Part shown: positions 9,106-20,115 of the stretch, one piece after another
How the letters are laid out: each line of letters opens with the position of its first letter
Position numbering within the stretch: the stretch's first letter is position 1
Assembly (NCBI GenBank): GCA_027972325.1
Contig: JAPMOS010000083.1
Span: forward strand, 106,415-170,414
Direction of reading: 5' to 3'
Source of the DNA: Paratrimastix pyriformis
Lineage: Eukaryota; Preaxostyla; Paratrimastigidae
DNA length: 64,000 nucleotides
Notes under the pieces: model-generated
What the model was told of the DNA's origin: nothing
The model's input: only the letters and a program-made list of their open reading frames with translations
The model's database searches: none
Program-made: the position numbers and the translations under genes

Positions 9106-10666
9106 CCCTTCCAGCTTGTGGTCCTGTTCTTTACGCTGTGCTCTCATCAAATCTCTCAATTGGGTCTTCTTCTCGTGCGTCTCCTCTGGCGCCATCCCCT
9201 TCCGCAGCAAGTCTCGCCTCAGGGCCTTCATCCTCCGGGTCTCCCAGTTCCGCTCCGCCGCTGCCACCCGCCTCTTTCCAAAGGTCCGTTCACCTGCCCC
9301 CTTCAATATCCCAGACATCTCCGTAAAGGTGTACACTCGCATCCCTCTGATCACCTTGCCATCCACTCCATCCAGCTGCTCCTCCTCCACCGTAGGCAAC
9401 TTCCCAACCCCAATCGCTCTCGCCACCAACCGCCTGTATCGTTCCACCTTCTCCACCATGGCTCGGTATTTTTCTTGGGCCTCAGTTTCCTCCACAAATC
9501 TGGGTTCTTGCCCCTCATTGTCTCCGTCCTCATCTTCTGTCTCATCCTCATCCCTCTTGCCCACCCTTGCCTCGTGTGCCTTCCTCCGCACCCTGTTCCT
9601 TTCCTCCTCCCGCTCAGCCTCCACTTTCCACTGTCTCATGTCCCCGGGTGATGGGCACAGGACAACATCACGCACCTGGGTCGGGGCCCCGGTCCCTACG
9701 CGCACTCCTCTAAGGTCCGTCATCGTCATGTGGTGGTCAGTGATTTTTTCCCATAAGATGTTGGTGTTGCGCCATGCCTGCCAGTTATGCAGGTATTCCC
9801 CCGCCATCTTCGGTGTTGCCAGAGCAATGTCAAGCCGTGAGCGCTGCCACACTCCCAGTCGCATCTTCTCGTACGTCACCTCATCCTCCCTGCCCACCAT
9901 CTTGCCAACATCCACCAATCCCATCTGCTCCTGTGTTTCTGACTGTCTTGCCAAGTCATTCATGTCACCCACCACCAACACCGCCATCCCAGCTGTGCGC
10001 GCCTCATCCACCACCCGCTCCACCGTGTCCACTACCCGTTTCTTCAATGCCTTATCGTCCCCATTGGGGTAATACACTCCCACAATGCGAATCTTCCGGT
10101 TGTCTTGGCACCAATCCATCCTCATAACATACCCAGGCATCTCCTCCTCCACAGCCTTCACTCCACACAACAACTCCCTCTTGTATGCTAACAGAACCCC
10201 GGCACTTGCATGCTCTGTGGGCGCAGGCGAGCTCTCGACGATCATTCCTCGCAGCCGCTGGCTCCAAGGAGCCCCCCCATGAGGCTCCTTCGTTTCTCCC
10301 AAGACCACAACATCCGCCTGCGACACCTCCACCAGGTCCGTAACATTGGCCCGCTTAATGGCGTTGCCCAACCCTCTGACATTCCAACTGACCACCCGCA
10401 CCAACCCTTTCCCCTTGATTGGCACCCCCTTCAGCACATCTGCCCTCTTCCAGTCCTCAATCCCCTCCTGCTTGTCTGACCCGGCCAGCGCATGCCACTT
10501 CTTCCTGTCCTCCTCCAACAGCAGACGCTCCTGCTTCCTTCTCTCCCTCTTGGCCATGTCCTTCTTGCTTACACCCTTCTTCCGCTTTCCCCTCGTGTCC
10601 TGTTGTCCATTCCCTATCACTGGTGCCACCTGATATGTCCATGCTCCGGGGTCACTGCACTCAGCC
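9106..10666 (-). pseudogene. LINE-A ORF2 segment: APE-type endonuclease, copy 1
   Basis: Nicks target DNA to prime reverse transcription. AP-endonuclease-like motifs are in order: SWNVRGLGN, ETKEPHGG, YYPNGDDK, GDMNDLA, SRLDIALAT and DHHMTMTDL. The first Gln of the usual QETK box is Gly here (copy 2 keeps Gln) while the metal-binding Glu remains. A basic Lys/Arg-rich stretch (about 10510-10600) precedes the domain and connects to the USP-like domain in copy 2. Downstream, a charged linker runs into the DIRS tip at 9105, so the frame continues a few codons into foreign sequence and stops. The endonuclease itself is in one uninterrupted frame. Confidence 0.85.
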
Positions 10667-10677
10667 GCCAATGCCGC

Positions 10678-12090
10678 GTGTGTGTGTGTTGGATACTTGG
10701 AGAAACCCCAAAAGGGGTCCCCCGCCCAACACCCCCTGTATTGATCAGCTCATAACGGGGGGTGCATCCCACCGAAGTGGGGGGGTAACATGCGATAAAC
10801 CACCAACCAACATGGACGACGCACTCGTCCACTGAAGACCGGCAGCAGACGCATGGAATGGAAGGAGCGGACAGGAGAGAGAGAACACGCAGAACCCCCC
10901 GCATCCATGAAACAAAAGAACGAAAAGACATTTTAAAAAGGCCTGAACGGGGGAGGTTTACTCCCGACATACCATCGTGCGTGGGTGTAGCACACATAGA
11001 CAGTGCTCGCGCGCAACCACGAGAAGTTCTCACCGCCGGTCCATCCGGGGTTGGAAAAGGAGGACGCCCGGCACGCACCACACGGACGCCAAGATCGGCA
11101 CACGAGATTGGGGAGGCAGAGGGAAGAGGAGGAGCAGATGGACGTGAAGGAGGGTCAGAAGGGCGAAGTGGGAGGAGGTGGTGGAGGGGGCGCCAGAACA
11201 CTCGACTTGGCCGCAGCCGGCTTGGTCGGAGCGGGGGCTGCCCGCGCAAACGGCCCCTGATCGCCTTCCATCCCGCCTGGGCGAGACCCAAGGCGGACTG
11301 CAGGAGCGGCTTCCCCTGCTCAGTCTGGACCGGACCAGGGGCCGGCACCGAGGCGGCAGGGGGGGGGCGGAGAGCGAGGGCAGCGTCACCTCCGGGCAGG
11401 TGTGGAGGTCGCCTCCGTACGCGCAGCCTTCTTGGGCGAGGGCGAGGCGAACCCCTTGCATCCGCGTGCTTCGGTGAGCGTGAACGGACGCGGGAGCGGG
11501 AGTCTTGTTGCGCCTCGTCGCCGATGAATCAGATGATGAGTGAGACCGGGAATGGACACGTCCCGGTCCCCCACCACATTGATGGGTACGCGTAGGAAAA
11601 CGTTCTGGCGAAGTTGGAGGTCAGACGAGTCGTCAGTTGAGGATGCCGAAGAGTGGCGAGAATGAGATGGTGGAGCGTCGTCTCGATACTTGAGATAGCA
11701 CTGCCACATAAACGAGGACAATAGTTTCTGGATCCAGACGGCAATGCGATCCCGAGACACAGCTGGAGAACAACCCTTCTGCAGCGATTCAATGATGCCC
11801 TTCAACAAGGTACTCGAAGGAAGCGCTCCCCAAATGCCCAAAGAGTTTGCAAAATTCATCCAGCATCGAATTCTTGAAAGTAGAAATGTGGTCAAGGTCG
11901 TAGAAGACCAGATCATCTTCCTCAGCGCGATTGAAAAATTCAATAAACACTTCGCGCTTGCCACATTGTGCGTGCTCTTTTAGAAAATGAGCTTGAAAGT
12001 CACTAAGGTGATTCTCCTCGGCAATATGCATGCACGAGGGAAGAACAAGCACGCAATTTGAATGTGCTGATCGGCTAGAACCCCGGGAGG
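10678..12090 (-). mobile_element. NA2, ORF1-only non-autonomous non-LTR element
   Basis: A 1413-bp insertion in LINE-A copy 1. It is flanked by an 11-bp target duplication GCCAATGCCGC (10667-10677 and 12091-12101); LINE-A copy 2 has the empty site near 28405. On the minus strand the 3' end is a (CA)n tail (plus-strand GTGTGTGTGTGT from 10678). It carries remnants of one ORF1-like gene and no endonuclease or RT, so it must be mobilised in trans if at all. Confidence 0.75.
11386..12052 (-). pseudogene. ORF1-like protein of NA2, frameshifted
   Basis: Two overlapping frames together give an ORF1-type protein: an N-terminal helical stretch (HIAEENHLSDFQ, then REVFIEFFNRAEEDDLVFYD) and, after a frame change near 11830, GIIESLQKG and IAVWIQKLLSSFMWQCYLKY. 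The region then becomes Ser/Arg/Pro-rich. The pattern resembles the N-terminal helical domain of the NA1 and LINE-A ORF1 proteins (IxxFxFxxLxxxxFW). Downstream (10617-11348) a Pro/Arg-rich tail with a VGWWF motif may be its C-terminus in yet another frame. No function beyond an ORF1/RNP role can be argued. Confidence 0.4.
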
Positions 12091-15000
12091 GCCAATGCCG
12101 CCGCCGGTCGTGGCTTCTCCGCTTTCACCTGTTGTTGCTTCCCTCCGGCCGGTTTCCGCGTCGCCACTCTGCCGATGGACGGTCTACCCCTCACCCCTGG
12201 CTGCCCAGTCCATGCCAACACCTCACCGGGATTCCTCACGTACACCATCAACCGTGTCCTCTCGTCCGGTCCCTCCCTCCGCGTCACCCTTGCATCGTTC
12301 ATCTCTTCCCACTCCACTTCGCCGCCAACCCTCCTGCATGATACCCAATGCCTCTTCCTTGGAAGGTATGTCACCCCGGCGACTGGCCACATCCCCACAT
12401 CTCCCAGCGTGATCTTATCCCACGCCACCGGCGTACCCTCATCGCCACGCACTTCCACCAGCACTCCATCGCCCACCCGACCCCATGCATGCCTCACATC
12501 AACGGTCCCTTCCCGTTTGCACATTGGGCAAGCCCCTCGACCGTCCATGGCCATCATCTCTTGCACACTACACGTCCCACCCACCTCCTTATACACAATC
12601 ACGTCCACCTTGTCCTCACTACGCCTCCACCCGCACGCTGCACATGCACTTGTCTGCAAATCAGTCGCCCCCATGTTGAACCGTCCCAATCCATCCCTAC
12701 ACCACTGCCGCAGAAGCTCACTAGCATCTCCCCACTCAAACCTCACCCCAGGCAACATGCCAATGTTCGGAGGAGGCGCAACGACACCCTCTCTCAGCGC
12801 TCGAGTCCACTCGTTCAGGTTCTGACAGGCCCCCTCCTTACCATCCTCCACCGTGGACCAACATTGCAACGCCGAATTGACCCAGCAGCAAAGTGCATGC
12901 GGGTTCGCAATGCCCCGACTCACAACACCATCGCTTCCATCCTCTTCTTCACCATCCCCTCCTCCCGGCTGCCCACCACCCATTCTGCTCCCTCCTTCCT
13001 CTGAACCACTTGTCCTCCACAGATGTCTCTTCCGCCCTGGTGCACCTGACCGCGCCACCCTCCTCCTTCCGATCGGGTTCTCTCCGCTCCACCGACGAGC
13101 CCCCTCCTTAATTTTACCCACCAATCCTTTCCTTTCCTCACTCTCTTCAACCCCTTCCTTACAGACCTCCACCATCCACTCAAACTTCCCAGCGATCCAC
13201 TCGATCACCCAGACCATAACTTCCCATCCTTCTTCACAATCGTTTCCCCTCCTTTTTTGATTGGTGCCCCAATAGATTTGCGTATCGCTCCTTGTTCCTT
13301 TCCTCGCCTCAGGGGGCGGCAGAGAGATTCGATCGAGCACAACCCACTGTCCCATTTTCTGCCAAATAGCCTTCCCCCCAGAGATTCGCTCGCTTTGAGG
13401 GGTCTCCGGGTCTTCCCCACTTTCCCATCCTTCTCTTTCAATTTCTCCCTTCACCACCTCAGGATGATTCAGAAAATTTTCTCCTTGGGAAAATTGTATT
13501 TCGTCAAATTGTGATTTTTCTTTGGTTCCACCACTACCATTTCCATTTGTCTCCACCAATTTTTCACCAACCTGCCCAACGCTGTCCCAAGTTTTCACCC
13601 CCATCCGGCGGATAGTCTCTGCCGCCAGCGCAACATCGGGTCGTCGGGAGCATGAGCACCTCCCTGCTGGCGGCCTTATGTGCGAATTTTTTTGGGTGAG
13701 TTGGGGATCATCGGGCTCCTCCCGATCAAGGACTTCGTCCTTTTCTGCCCACTGGGCAAGATTCGGGTCTTCGGACCGATACAAAATAAGGTGGCGCTCT
13801 TCGCTTCCTTGGGGCTGGCCACCCCAAAAATCTGTTACTCCCTTATTTTCTGCTTCTCTCTTTGCCTCTTGCGGGTTGGCTGCCAGGGGATTGGGGATCA
13901 ACGGCGTCCGCTCGAGGGCTCGCCACCCGTTCAACGGCGAAAGGAATGGGGCTCGCCACCCTCCCGAGAATAGCCATTGCTGCTCCCTGTCACCACGAAC
14001 CAGTACGTCTTGATCTCGGACCCGATTCTTCGGTTTCTCAGAGTTCTCCATCTCCCCATGATTTAGGTCCGTCCCTTCTTCTCTTTTTGTTTTGTTAACT
14101 CTTCTTCCCTCCTTCAGTGCTTTATCAAGATCGATGCAACCCACTCCTTGCTTGGCCCCTATCGCTTTCTTCTTTCCGTTATTCTCCCTACGGTCTGCCT
14201 TTTTTCCCCAGCTCAATTCGTTCTGAACATCCTCCTTTTCTTCCCAGATTGTGCTGTTTCGCCGCTCTACGTGACGAAGAACAAGAACGGATTCAAATAC
14301 TCCGGCATTCTTTGAAGTCTTCAAGTTATCCTTTTCACCTAGTACCACCATCCCGGCATTCACACACTGGTCAGCCTTCCTTCTTGCTCGATCCTGAACG
14401 AACCTTTCCTCCTCCCAGCCCCAGATTTCAGAGTTCCCCTGATTTACTTGCTTCCTTCCGACAGCATCCCTCCGCCCATTCCCATTACTATCATAAAGAA
14501 CAGCCCGACTCCTTGAATCGCTCGCTTCGCTCTTGACCTCATTTCTTTCCAGATCACCTCCAAGGGCAATGGGGGTGGCGGGAAGCGCTACCCTTTTTTT
14601 AGCAGGGAGGGCTCCTCGTTCAATAATCAGTAATTTTTTAACCCCATCCTGGTTTTTCCATTTTTTGAATATAATACCCACTATGCCCGTCCGGCGGACC
14701 TGACCCATCAGAAAATGCTCAAACCGGCATTCTGACTCATTTAAGTTAGTCCCCCAGTATAATTGCACCGCCTGATGTGTTGTGTTAGTCTGGATCAGCA
14801 TCATAGCTGGGGTGATAGTCACCCGACGGGTGGTAATAGCCACTGTCCCCGTCCGGCGGACCTGACCCATCAAAGAGTGCTCCAACAAGAAATCTAACTC
14901 ACCAGAGCTAGTCCCCCGATGAAATTGCCTCGCCTGACATGCTGTGCTATTCTGGATCAGCATCATAGCTGGGGTGGTAGCCGCCCGAGCGGTAATAGCC

Positions 15001-15659
15001 ACTGTCCCCGTCCGGCGGACCTGACCCATCAAAGAGTGCTCCAACCGGAAATCTGACTCACCAAAGTTAGTCCCCCAATGAAATTGCATCGCCTGATATG
15101 CCGTGTTATTCTGGATCAGTATCATAGCTGGGGTGATAGCCACCCGACGGGCGGTAATAGCCACTGTGCCCGTCCGGCAAACCTGACCCACCAAAAATTG
15201 TTCGAACGACCAATCCAACCCCACCAAGTTATTCCCCCGACAGAAATGCATCTCCTGATATTCTTTGTTAGTCCGGATCAGCATCATGGCTGGGGGGAGA
15301 GCCGCACTACGAATGGGGATAGCCACCATAACCGTCCAGCGGACCTGACCCATCCAAAAGTTGTCAGATTCAAAAACTAACACGCCAGAGTTAGTCTCAC
15401 ATGTGCCCTGAGTCGAACGAAAGGAAAAAGGTTCATCCAAACCAGTGTTAGAGAACTCGCACGCACAGGGGAGGGGAGGGAAGAAGAGAAAATGGAGGGG
15501 TAGAAGGAGGGGGACATGCATGCTAGTTATCTCAAACAAAGGTACCGAAACCCGCGCACCCCAGGTCGCCCCGGGGTTTGCAGAGACCGGTAAATCCCGC
15601 ACATAGGCGGGGTCCCTTCTGCTGTCGGGCTGCCCTCCAAAGAAGGAGGACCCCAACAA
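12075..15659 (-). CDS. LINE-A ORF2 N-terminal part with USP-like cysteine protease domain, copy 1
   Basis: An uninterrupted 1194-codon frame ending just inside NA2. The first third translates the 161-bp tandem repeats, followed by a long Lys/Glu/Asn-rich region without a recognised domain. Residues about 910-1130 look like a ubiquitin-specific protease (peptidase family C19): Cys box ALCCWVNSALQCW (catalytic Cys codon at 12885-12887), GDASELLRQW in place of the usual QDAxEFLxxL box, CAACGW and CPMCKREG as the two zinc-binding CxxC pairs, then RHWVSCRR with the His (codon 12348-12350) and WEEMNDARV with the Asn-Asp, ending RLMVYVR. In copy 2 the same frame continues into the APE endonuclease. 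Likely role: processing or removing ubiquitin from self or host proteins, inferred only from the fold. The true start codon is unknown. Confidence 0.7.
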   Translation of the reverse strand: MLGSSFFGGQPDSRRDPAYVRDLPVSANPGATWGARVSVPLFEITSMHVPLLLPLHFLFFPPLPCACEFSNTGLDEPFSFRSTQGTCETNSGVLVFESDNFWMGQVRWTVMVAIPIRSAALPPAMMLIRTNKEYQEMHFCRGNNLVGLDWSFEQFLVGQVCRTGTVAITARRVAITPAMILIQNNTAYQAMQFHWGTNFGESDFRLEHSLMGQVRRTGTVAITARAATTPAMMLIQNSTACQARQFHRGTSSGELDFLLEHSLMGQVRRTGTVAITTRRVTITPAMMLIQTNTTHQAVQLYWGTNLNESECRFEHFLMGQVRRTGIVGIIFKKWKNQDGVKKLLIIERGALPAKKRVALPATPIALGGDLERNEVKSEASDSRSRAVLYDSNGNGRRDAVGRKQVNQGNSEIWGWEEERFVQDRARRKADQCVNAGMVVLGEKDNLKTSKNAGVFESVLVLRHVERRNSTIWEEKEDVQNELSWGKKADRRENNGKKKAIGAKQGVGCIDLDKALKEGRRVNKTKREEGTDLNHGEMENSEKPKNRVRDQDVLVRGDREQQWLFSGGWRAPFLSPLNGWRALERTPLIPNPLAANPQEAKREAENKGVTDFWGGQPQGSEERHLILYRSEDPNLAQWAEKDEVLDREEPDDPQLTQKNSHIRPPAGRCSCSRRPDVALAAETIRRMGVKTWDSVGQVGEKLVETNGNGSGGTKEKSQFDEIQFSQGENFLNHPEVVKGEIEREGWESGEDPETPQSERISGGKAIWQKMGQWVVLDRISLPPPEARKGTRSDTQIYWGTNQKRRGNDCEEGWEVMVWVIEWIAGKFEWMVEVCKEGVEESEERKGLVGKIKEGARRWSGENPIGRRRVARSGAPGRKRHLWRTSGSEEGGSRMGGGQPGGGDGEEEDGSDGVVSRGIANPHALCCWVNSALQCWSTVEDGKEGACQNLNEWTRALREGVVAPPPNIGMLPGVRFEWGDASELLRQWCRDGLGRFNMGATDLQTSACAACGWRRSEDKVDVIVYKEVGGTCSVQEMMAMDGRGACPMCKREGTVDVRHAWGRVGDGVLVEVRGDEGTPVAWDKITLGDVGMWPVAGVTYLPRKRHWVSCRRVGGEVEWEEMNDARVTRREGPDERTRLMVYVRNPGEVLAWTGQPGVRGRPSIGRVATRKPAGGKQQQVKAEKPRPAAALALPGF
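14690..15400. repeat. Tandem 161-bp repeats upstream of LINE-A ORF2
   Basis: Five units (the last partial) start at the CTGACCCATC-like motif near 14700, 14864, 15022, 15184 and 15345, giving a period of 158-163 bp. Each has CATCATAGCTGGGGTG and GTAATAGCCACTGT blocks. Minus-strand translation stays open through all units, with 53-54 residues per unit, but the array could equally be a promoter-type monomer array. Copy 2 lacks it: 31672 joins sequence equivalent to 13842 directly to that equivalent to 15419. Confidence 0.75.
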
Positions 15660-16457
15660 TAAGGCACCCCTGGCACGGGTGGGTTATAGAGGGGGGAATG
15701 AGACGGTAGGGGGCAAGCAAAGCCTCACAGAAGTCAAGTGACATGGACAAGGCAGCCAAGTGGCAGAGCAAACGAAGAAGAAGAGCAGTAAGAATAAGCA
15801 GAACAGACGAAACAGACAAAGAAGCAGGAAGGGGGGGGGGGGCTCACATCACAGGGAGGACGGGACCCAATCCCCCACCTCCCCTCGCCCCTCCAGCAGT
15901 AGACCACCGCGGTAGGCGAATACCGGGTGATCCACCAACCGAAAGGACGGCGGGGGGCGGAAGACGAGGGGGGAGCAGGCAGCGCATGCAACAGGTCAGG
16001 GGTGGGAAGGAGACCCGCCCCCCCACCAAGGGGGGCGAGCTTGGGGGGGGAAAGCAGACCACCAGTGTCAGAAACAGAGCAGACAGGAGCAACAGACCCA
16101 GGCACAGGCAACACACTCACAACAGGCACACGGGGGACAGCAGTGGGGGTTGAAGTGGGGGTGGGGGGGGTAGGAACGGCGGGTGCCAGGGTCGGAGCAA
16201 CGGACGCCGGGGGGGGAGCCGGGGGACGCACCACCACCTTGAGGGGCTTCTTGGCCTCAGCCTTGGGCACCGAGGAGGCCCGCGGTTCGGCAACACCCTT
16301 GGGAACACGCGCAGGGGTGGGCGGGGCGTCAGGGAGGCCCTTGCGGCCCTTCTTGCGGCCCTTGGTGGGCGTGGTCTCCCACTCCGTTTCGTCGTCATCC
16401 ACGGAAGCAGCATCCACATAGCTCCCTGAGGAGACGGAGAGGGTCTGCGCCTGCTGG

Positions 16458-17900
16458 CGGTCGAAGACCACCCCCGCCCGGTGGCGCACCTCGGAGGCGG
16501 TGCTTCTCCCCAAGAAGGGCAAGCCACCGGGGGAGATCAGCTCCTGGCGGCACATTGCGCTCTGCGACGTCCTGGCCAAGATCTATGGGGCAATCCTCGG
16601 CCAACGACTGACGGTGCTGCTCGGCCACCGCGGCCGCCTCGCGGCCTCGCAACATGGCTTTTGCCCAGGGCTTGGGCCCTTGCTCCACGTGTCGACCCTC
16701 CTGGCCACGCTGGAAAGCCGCAATCGGGCAAAGGCGCCGCTCAGGGTGGCGTTCATTGACCTGCGGAATGCCTTCGGCAGCGTGGAGCGGTGGGTCATCC
16801 GGAAAGGCCTCGAGCTTGCCCGCATCCCTGAACACCTGCTGGCCGTGATCATGGAGATGCATCAGGGACTCCGTATGACCTGGCGCCTCCGGCCGGACGA
16901 CGCCGAGGGCATCGCCCTGGACCGAGGCGTCCGACAAGGCGATTCGCTCTCACCAATCATATTTCTGCTGGCGGTCGACCCACTCCTTCGTTGGCTGGCG
17001 ATGGCCGACCCAGCCCTGGGGACCTCGGCGCGGGGCTGGTCGAGGATCCCACGACCGCGGCAACAACCCAGGCAGTTGCCGACGACATCGCACTCCTCGC
17101 GCCCAGCGACGCCGCCCTTGCCGTCCTCTGCCACCGGGTCGACGCCTTCCTGGCTTGGGCACGCCAGTCGACCAACACCGACAAGTGCGCCCTGCTGGCA
17201 GTCGAAGGGGGTCAGCCGCACACCAGCGCCCGGGCACTCCTCCAAGGGAAGGCCATCCCAACACTGGGCTCCGCGGGGCCAGCGGATCCTACACCTACCT
17301 GGGCTACGACATCTCCCCGAGGGCCTCGCCGCCACGCACCTGCCGCGGGTGCTGGCCAACTGGGACAAGAGGCTGGCCCTGATCCACGGCTGCGCCCTCC
17401 CCCGCTGGCAAAGGTGGAGGCCACAAAGCAATGGGCCCTTCCGACTTTGGTGTACGGCCTTACCGCCGCGTGCCCGTCGGCCGACCTGTGCGCCAAGCTC
17501 GAAGACACCCTGGCTCGCTATGCGGCGGCCTGGTTCACGGGCCGCCCCCTGGGGACCGACAAGAAGTTCCTCCCCGGCGTCCCGCGGGCCTTCCTGTTCC
17601 TGCCCGGCCAGGGCCCCGGCCTCCCGCGCATCGAAGCCACCCTGCGTCAGGCCCACCTGGGCCTGGTGGCCCGGCTCCTCAACCCCCCGCCAGGTGGCCA
17701 CTTCCTCGACCAATGGGCCCGCCCCCACGCCTTCGCCCGCGTCCTGGTGGCCGCCGCCCGCCCCTCACTCCCCAGCCCGCCGCCGCGCCGCCGCAGGTCC
17801 TGCGCCACGGAGATCGCCGTCCCTGAGGCCCTGTGGCAATGGCTGGCGCACGACCAGGCCCGGCACGCCTACAGCCTCGTCCCCAACTCCCGGCGGCCAG
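16458..17900 (+). pseudogene. Reverse transcriptase domain of LINE-C, multiply frameshifted
   Basis: Non-LTR RT motifs appear in order but in three frames: AVLLPKKGKPPG, WRHIALCDVLAKIYG, QHGFCPGLG, AFIDLRNAFGSVERW, GVRQGDSLSPIIFLLAVDP (first frame), then QAVADDIALLAPSD carrying the catalytic Asp pair (second frame), YTYLGYDIS (third frame) and a thumb region ending ARYAAAWFTG. At least three frame changes lie between 17020 and 17400. The N-terminal endonuclease is missing because the element is 5'-truncated. Family assignment is clear; the copy is dead as read. Confidence 0.8.
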
Positions 17901-18019
17901 GCTGGCTCCTCCGGAACCAGCTCGTCCGGGGGGCCCACGTCTTCCCGCAGGGGGCCGGCCACCGCGACCGCCGGAAGGAGCTCCGCCTGATGGGTCTCGC
18001 GGAGCTGCTGCCCACCTTG

Positions 18020-19466
18020 CCGGCGGACTCGATACAGGTTTTCACGGACGGCTCCTTCGAGGTCGGACCCGAGGGGCTCCTGAGGGGGCGCGGCCGCCGT
18101 CCTGATCCACCCCGACGGCAGAGCGGTGGCGCTCCGCCGCACGCTCCTGTGGCCCACCAGCAACGCACAGGCCGAGGTGGAGGCCATCCGCCTGGCCGCC
18201 GAGCTGCTCAGCAGGGAGCGGGTGCCACCGAGCCGAGCCATCCTGCTCCTCTCCGACAGCTCATACGCCCTCGGCGCCCTTTGCCGGTCCTGTGGCCTGT
18301 CTCAGTGCCAGCAGACCGTCCTCCGGATCCGCGACGAGCTGCTCTCCCGCTGGCCGCGCCTCCTCTGTCACCACGTCCCATCACACGCCGACGTCGCCGT
18401 CCCCCATGCCCCCCAACTGTGGGGGGAACCTGCAAGCTGACCGCCTGGCGGGGAGGCCGCGGCGGCAGACCCGCCGCCCCGCCACCAACCCCGGAAGCCT
18501 GCCGCCCCCGCAACAGATCGGCCTCACCTGCCCAGCCCCGCTCCGGTTCCGGCCATCAGGACCGGTGGATGCGCCCTGCCGTTCCCTGCTCGACCGTTCA
18601 CCACCGCCGCGGCCCGGGGTTCTGCCTTGCCCTCCAATGTGAGGAAGACAGCCGCGAGTGGCTACAGCGCCGGAGCATGGCCTCATCGGGGTGACCCTCG
18701 ACACACTCGAGCAGAAGCTGGCCTCGGCGGCCTGGCGGCAGCTCGCGGCCCCCGCCTGAAGGTGCGCCGCCTCGTCTGGCTGCTCTTTGGCACGTTCCCC
18801 ACCCTGGCAACCATCCGCGCCCTCTACGCGGGCCAAGGGGCGCTGCCTGGACCACACCCTGCCCGCTCTGCCACGGGGCACCAGAGACCATGGCCCACCT
18901 GCTGTCGGCCTGCGGCAGGTTCCACCATTACTACACGGCCAGGCACGACCGTGCCGTCCGCCGCCTATGGGCCTGGTTCGGCGGCCAGGACGCCTGGGTG
19001 ATCCGGCACTACCTGGGGGTCTCGGCAACCAACCGTCAGCCGGCCCTCCCGCAACCCCTGCTGGATGAGATCCCAGCGGCCTTCCGAGACCTGCACCCGG
19101 ACCTGGTCCTGCAGTCTCGGGCCCCGACGGCGCCTGGTGGCTCGTGGACGTGGCCATCACAGGGGCGACAGCCAGGGTTGGCCCGCCCTGGCAGCGGGAA
19201 AAGCCACCCACTACGCCGAGCTTTGTCGGTCGATCTCGAAAGCCACCGGGCAACCCTGCCGCGTGGTCCCGGTCGTCCTCTCGGCGCGGGGAGTCGTCCC
19301 TCGGGCCACGCTGCAGGCCCTCTCTCGGACCACCCCGGCCTCCCCGCCTGAGATCCGGCTGGGCCTCCAGAAGTGCCTCTCCTCCCTCGCCACCCTGCTC
19401 GTGCGCGACGCCCTGGCCCTGATGACCATGCGGAACAGGGCGGCTGCCGACGAGCCGCACCCCTGA
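18020..19466 (+). pseudogene. RNase H and C-terminal zinc-finger region of LINE-C
   Basis: RNase H residues are visible across two frames: IQVFTDGSFE (first Asp, near 18040), then NAQAEVEAI (Glu), LLLSDSSYALG (Asp) and HVPSHADV (His) in the frame at 18126-18440. Further on, a CPLCHG-like pair followed by LLSACGRFHHYY suggests the CCHC finger common at LINE ORF2 C-termini (about 18870-18930). The frame breaks several more times before the last stop near 19466. This continues the same element as the RT region. Confidence 0.65.
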
Positions 19467-20115
19467 CACAAGGCACCCCCCACCTCCCCCGCCGCCCCCC
19501 TATCACCCACCCACTGGGGCTCCGCTCGCCGCGGCTGCCCCGGCCGAGGAGGGCCCAACACGAGGTCATTAGGCCCAGGGCCCCCATCGGAACGTGTAAC
19601 GCGCGACGCGAAGGCGGGAGTAAAGTTTCTCTTCGCCTGCGTCCTCGCAAATACACAGCATGTCTCTCAGAGTCACGGGGGTGTGGGATGCCCCCACCAA
19701 TGTGGCGCGGGGAAGGACTGGGAGGGCGGGTGTCCTTCGGGATGGACTTTGGGGGGGCTGGGGGCTCGGAGACACGCGCAACACCGTCAAAAGAACCATC
19801 AACAACACCAGTGGCACCAGTACGACGATCCACACAAGAAATAACAGAGGAAAACGGATTGACACAGGTGGTTTTGGGGCGAGGGTCCATCGATACATGT
19901 GATGTCACAACAGGGACTGAAGAATCGACCGGTTCGTCGAGTTTCTTCTTTTGTTTCATTTTCAAATCAAGAAAAGTGGGTGGAAGTGATAAGTGGGCAA
20001 CAGACGGAGGAGGACCATTGATGCTCCAGAAGATACACGCAGAGAGGATTTCAAAAACGAAGTCAAGCAAAATGGCATTGGGATCCTCTCCATCCGATTC
20101 GCTTTCATCAGAAAT

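Larger units (their letters stand above)
16447..19664 (+). mobile_element. LINE-C, GC-rich LINE fragment (5'-truncated) inserted in LINE-A ORF1
   Basis: A plus-strand, very GC-rich LINE piece beginning inside the RT domain. It sits in LINE-A ORF1 of copy 1, while copy 2 has the uninterrupted site at about 32685. Only a 3-nt TCT is repeated at the borders. No poly(A) or simple tail is seen at the 3' end. Base composition differs strongly from the surrounding LINE-A, which marks it as a separate family. Confidence 0.75.
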
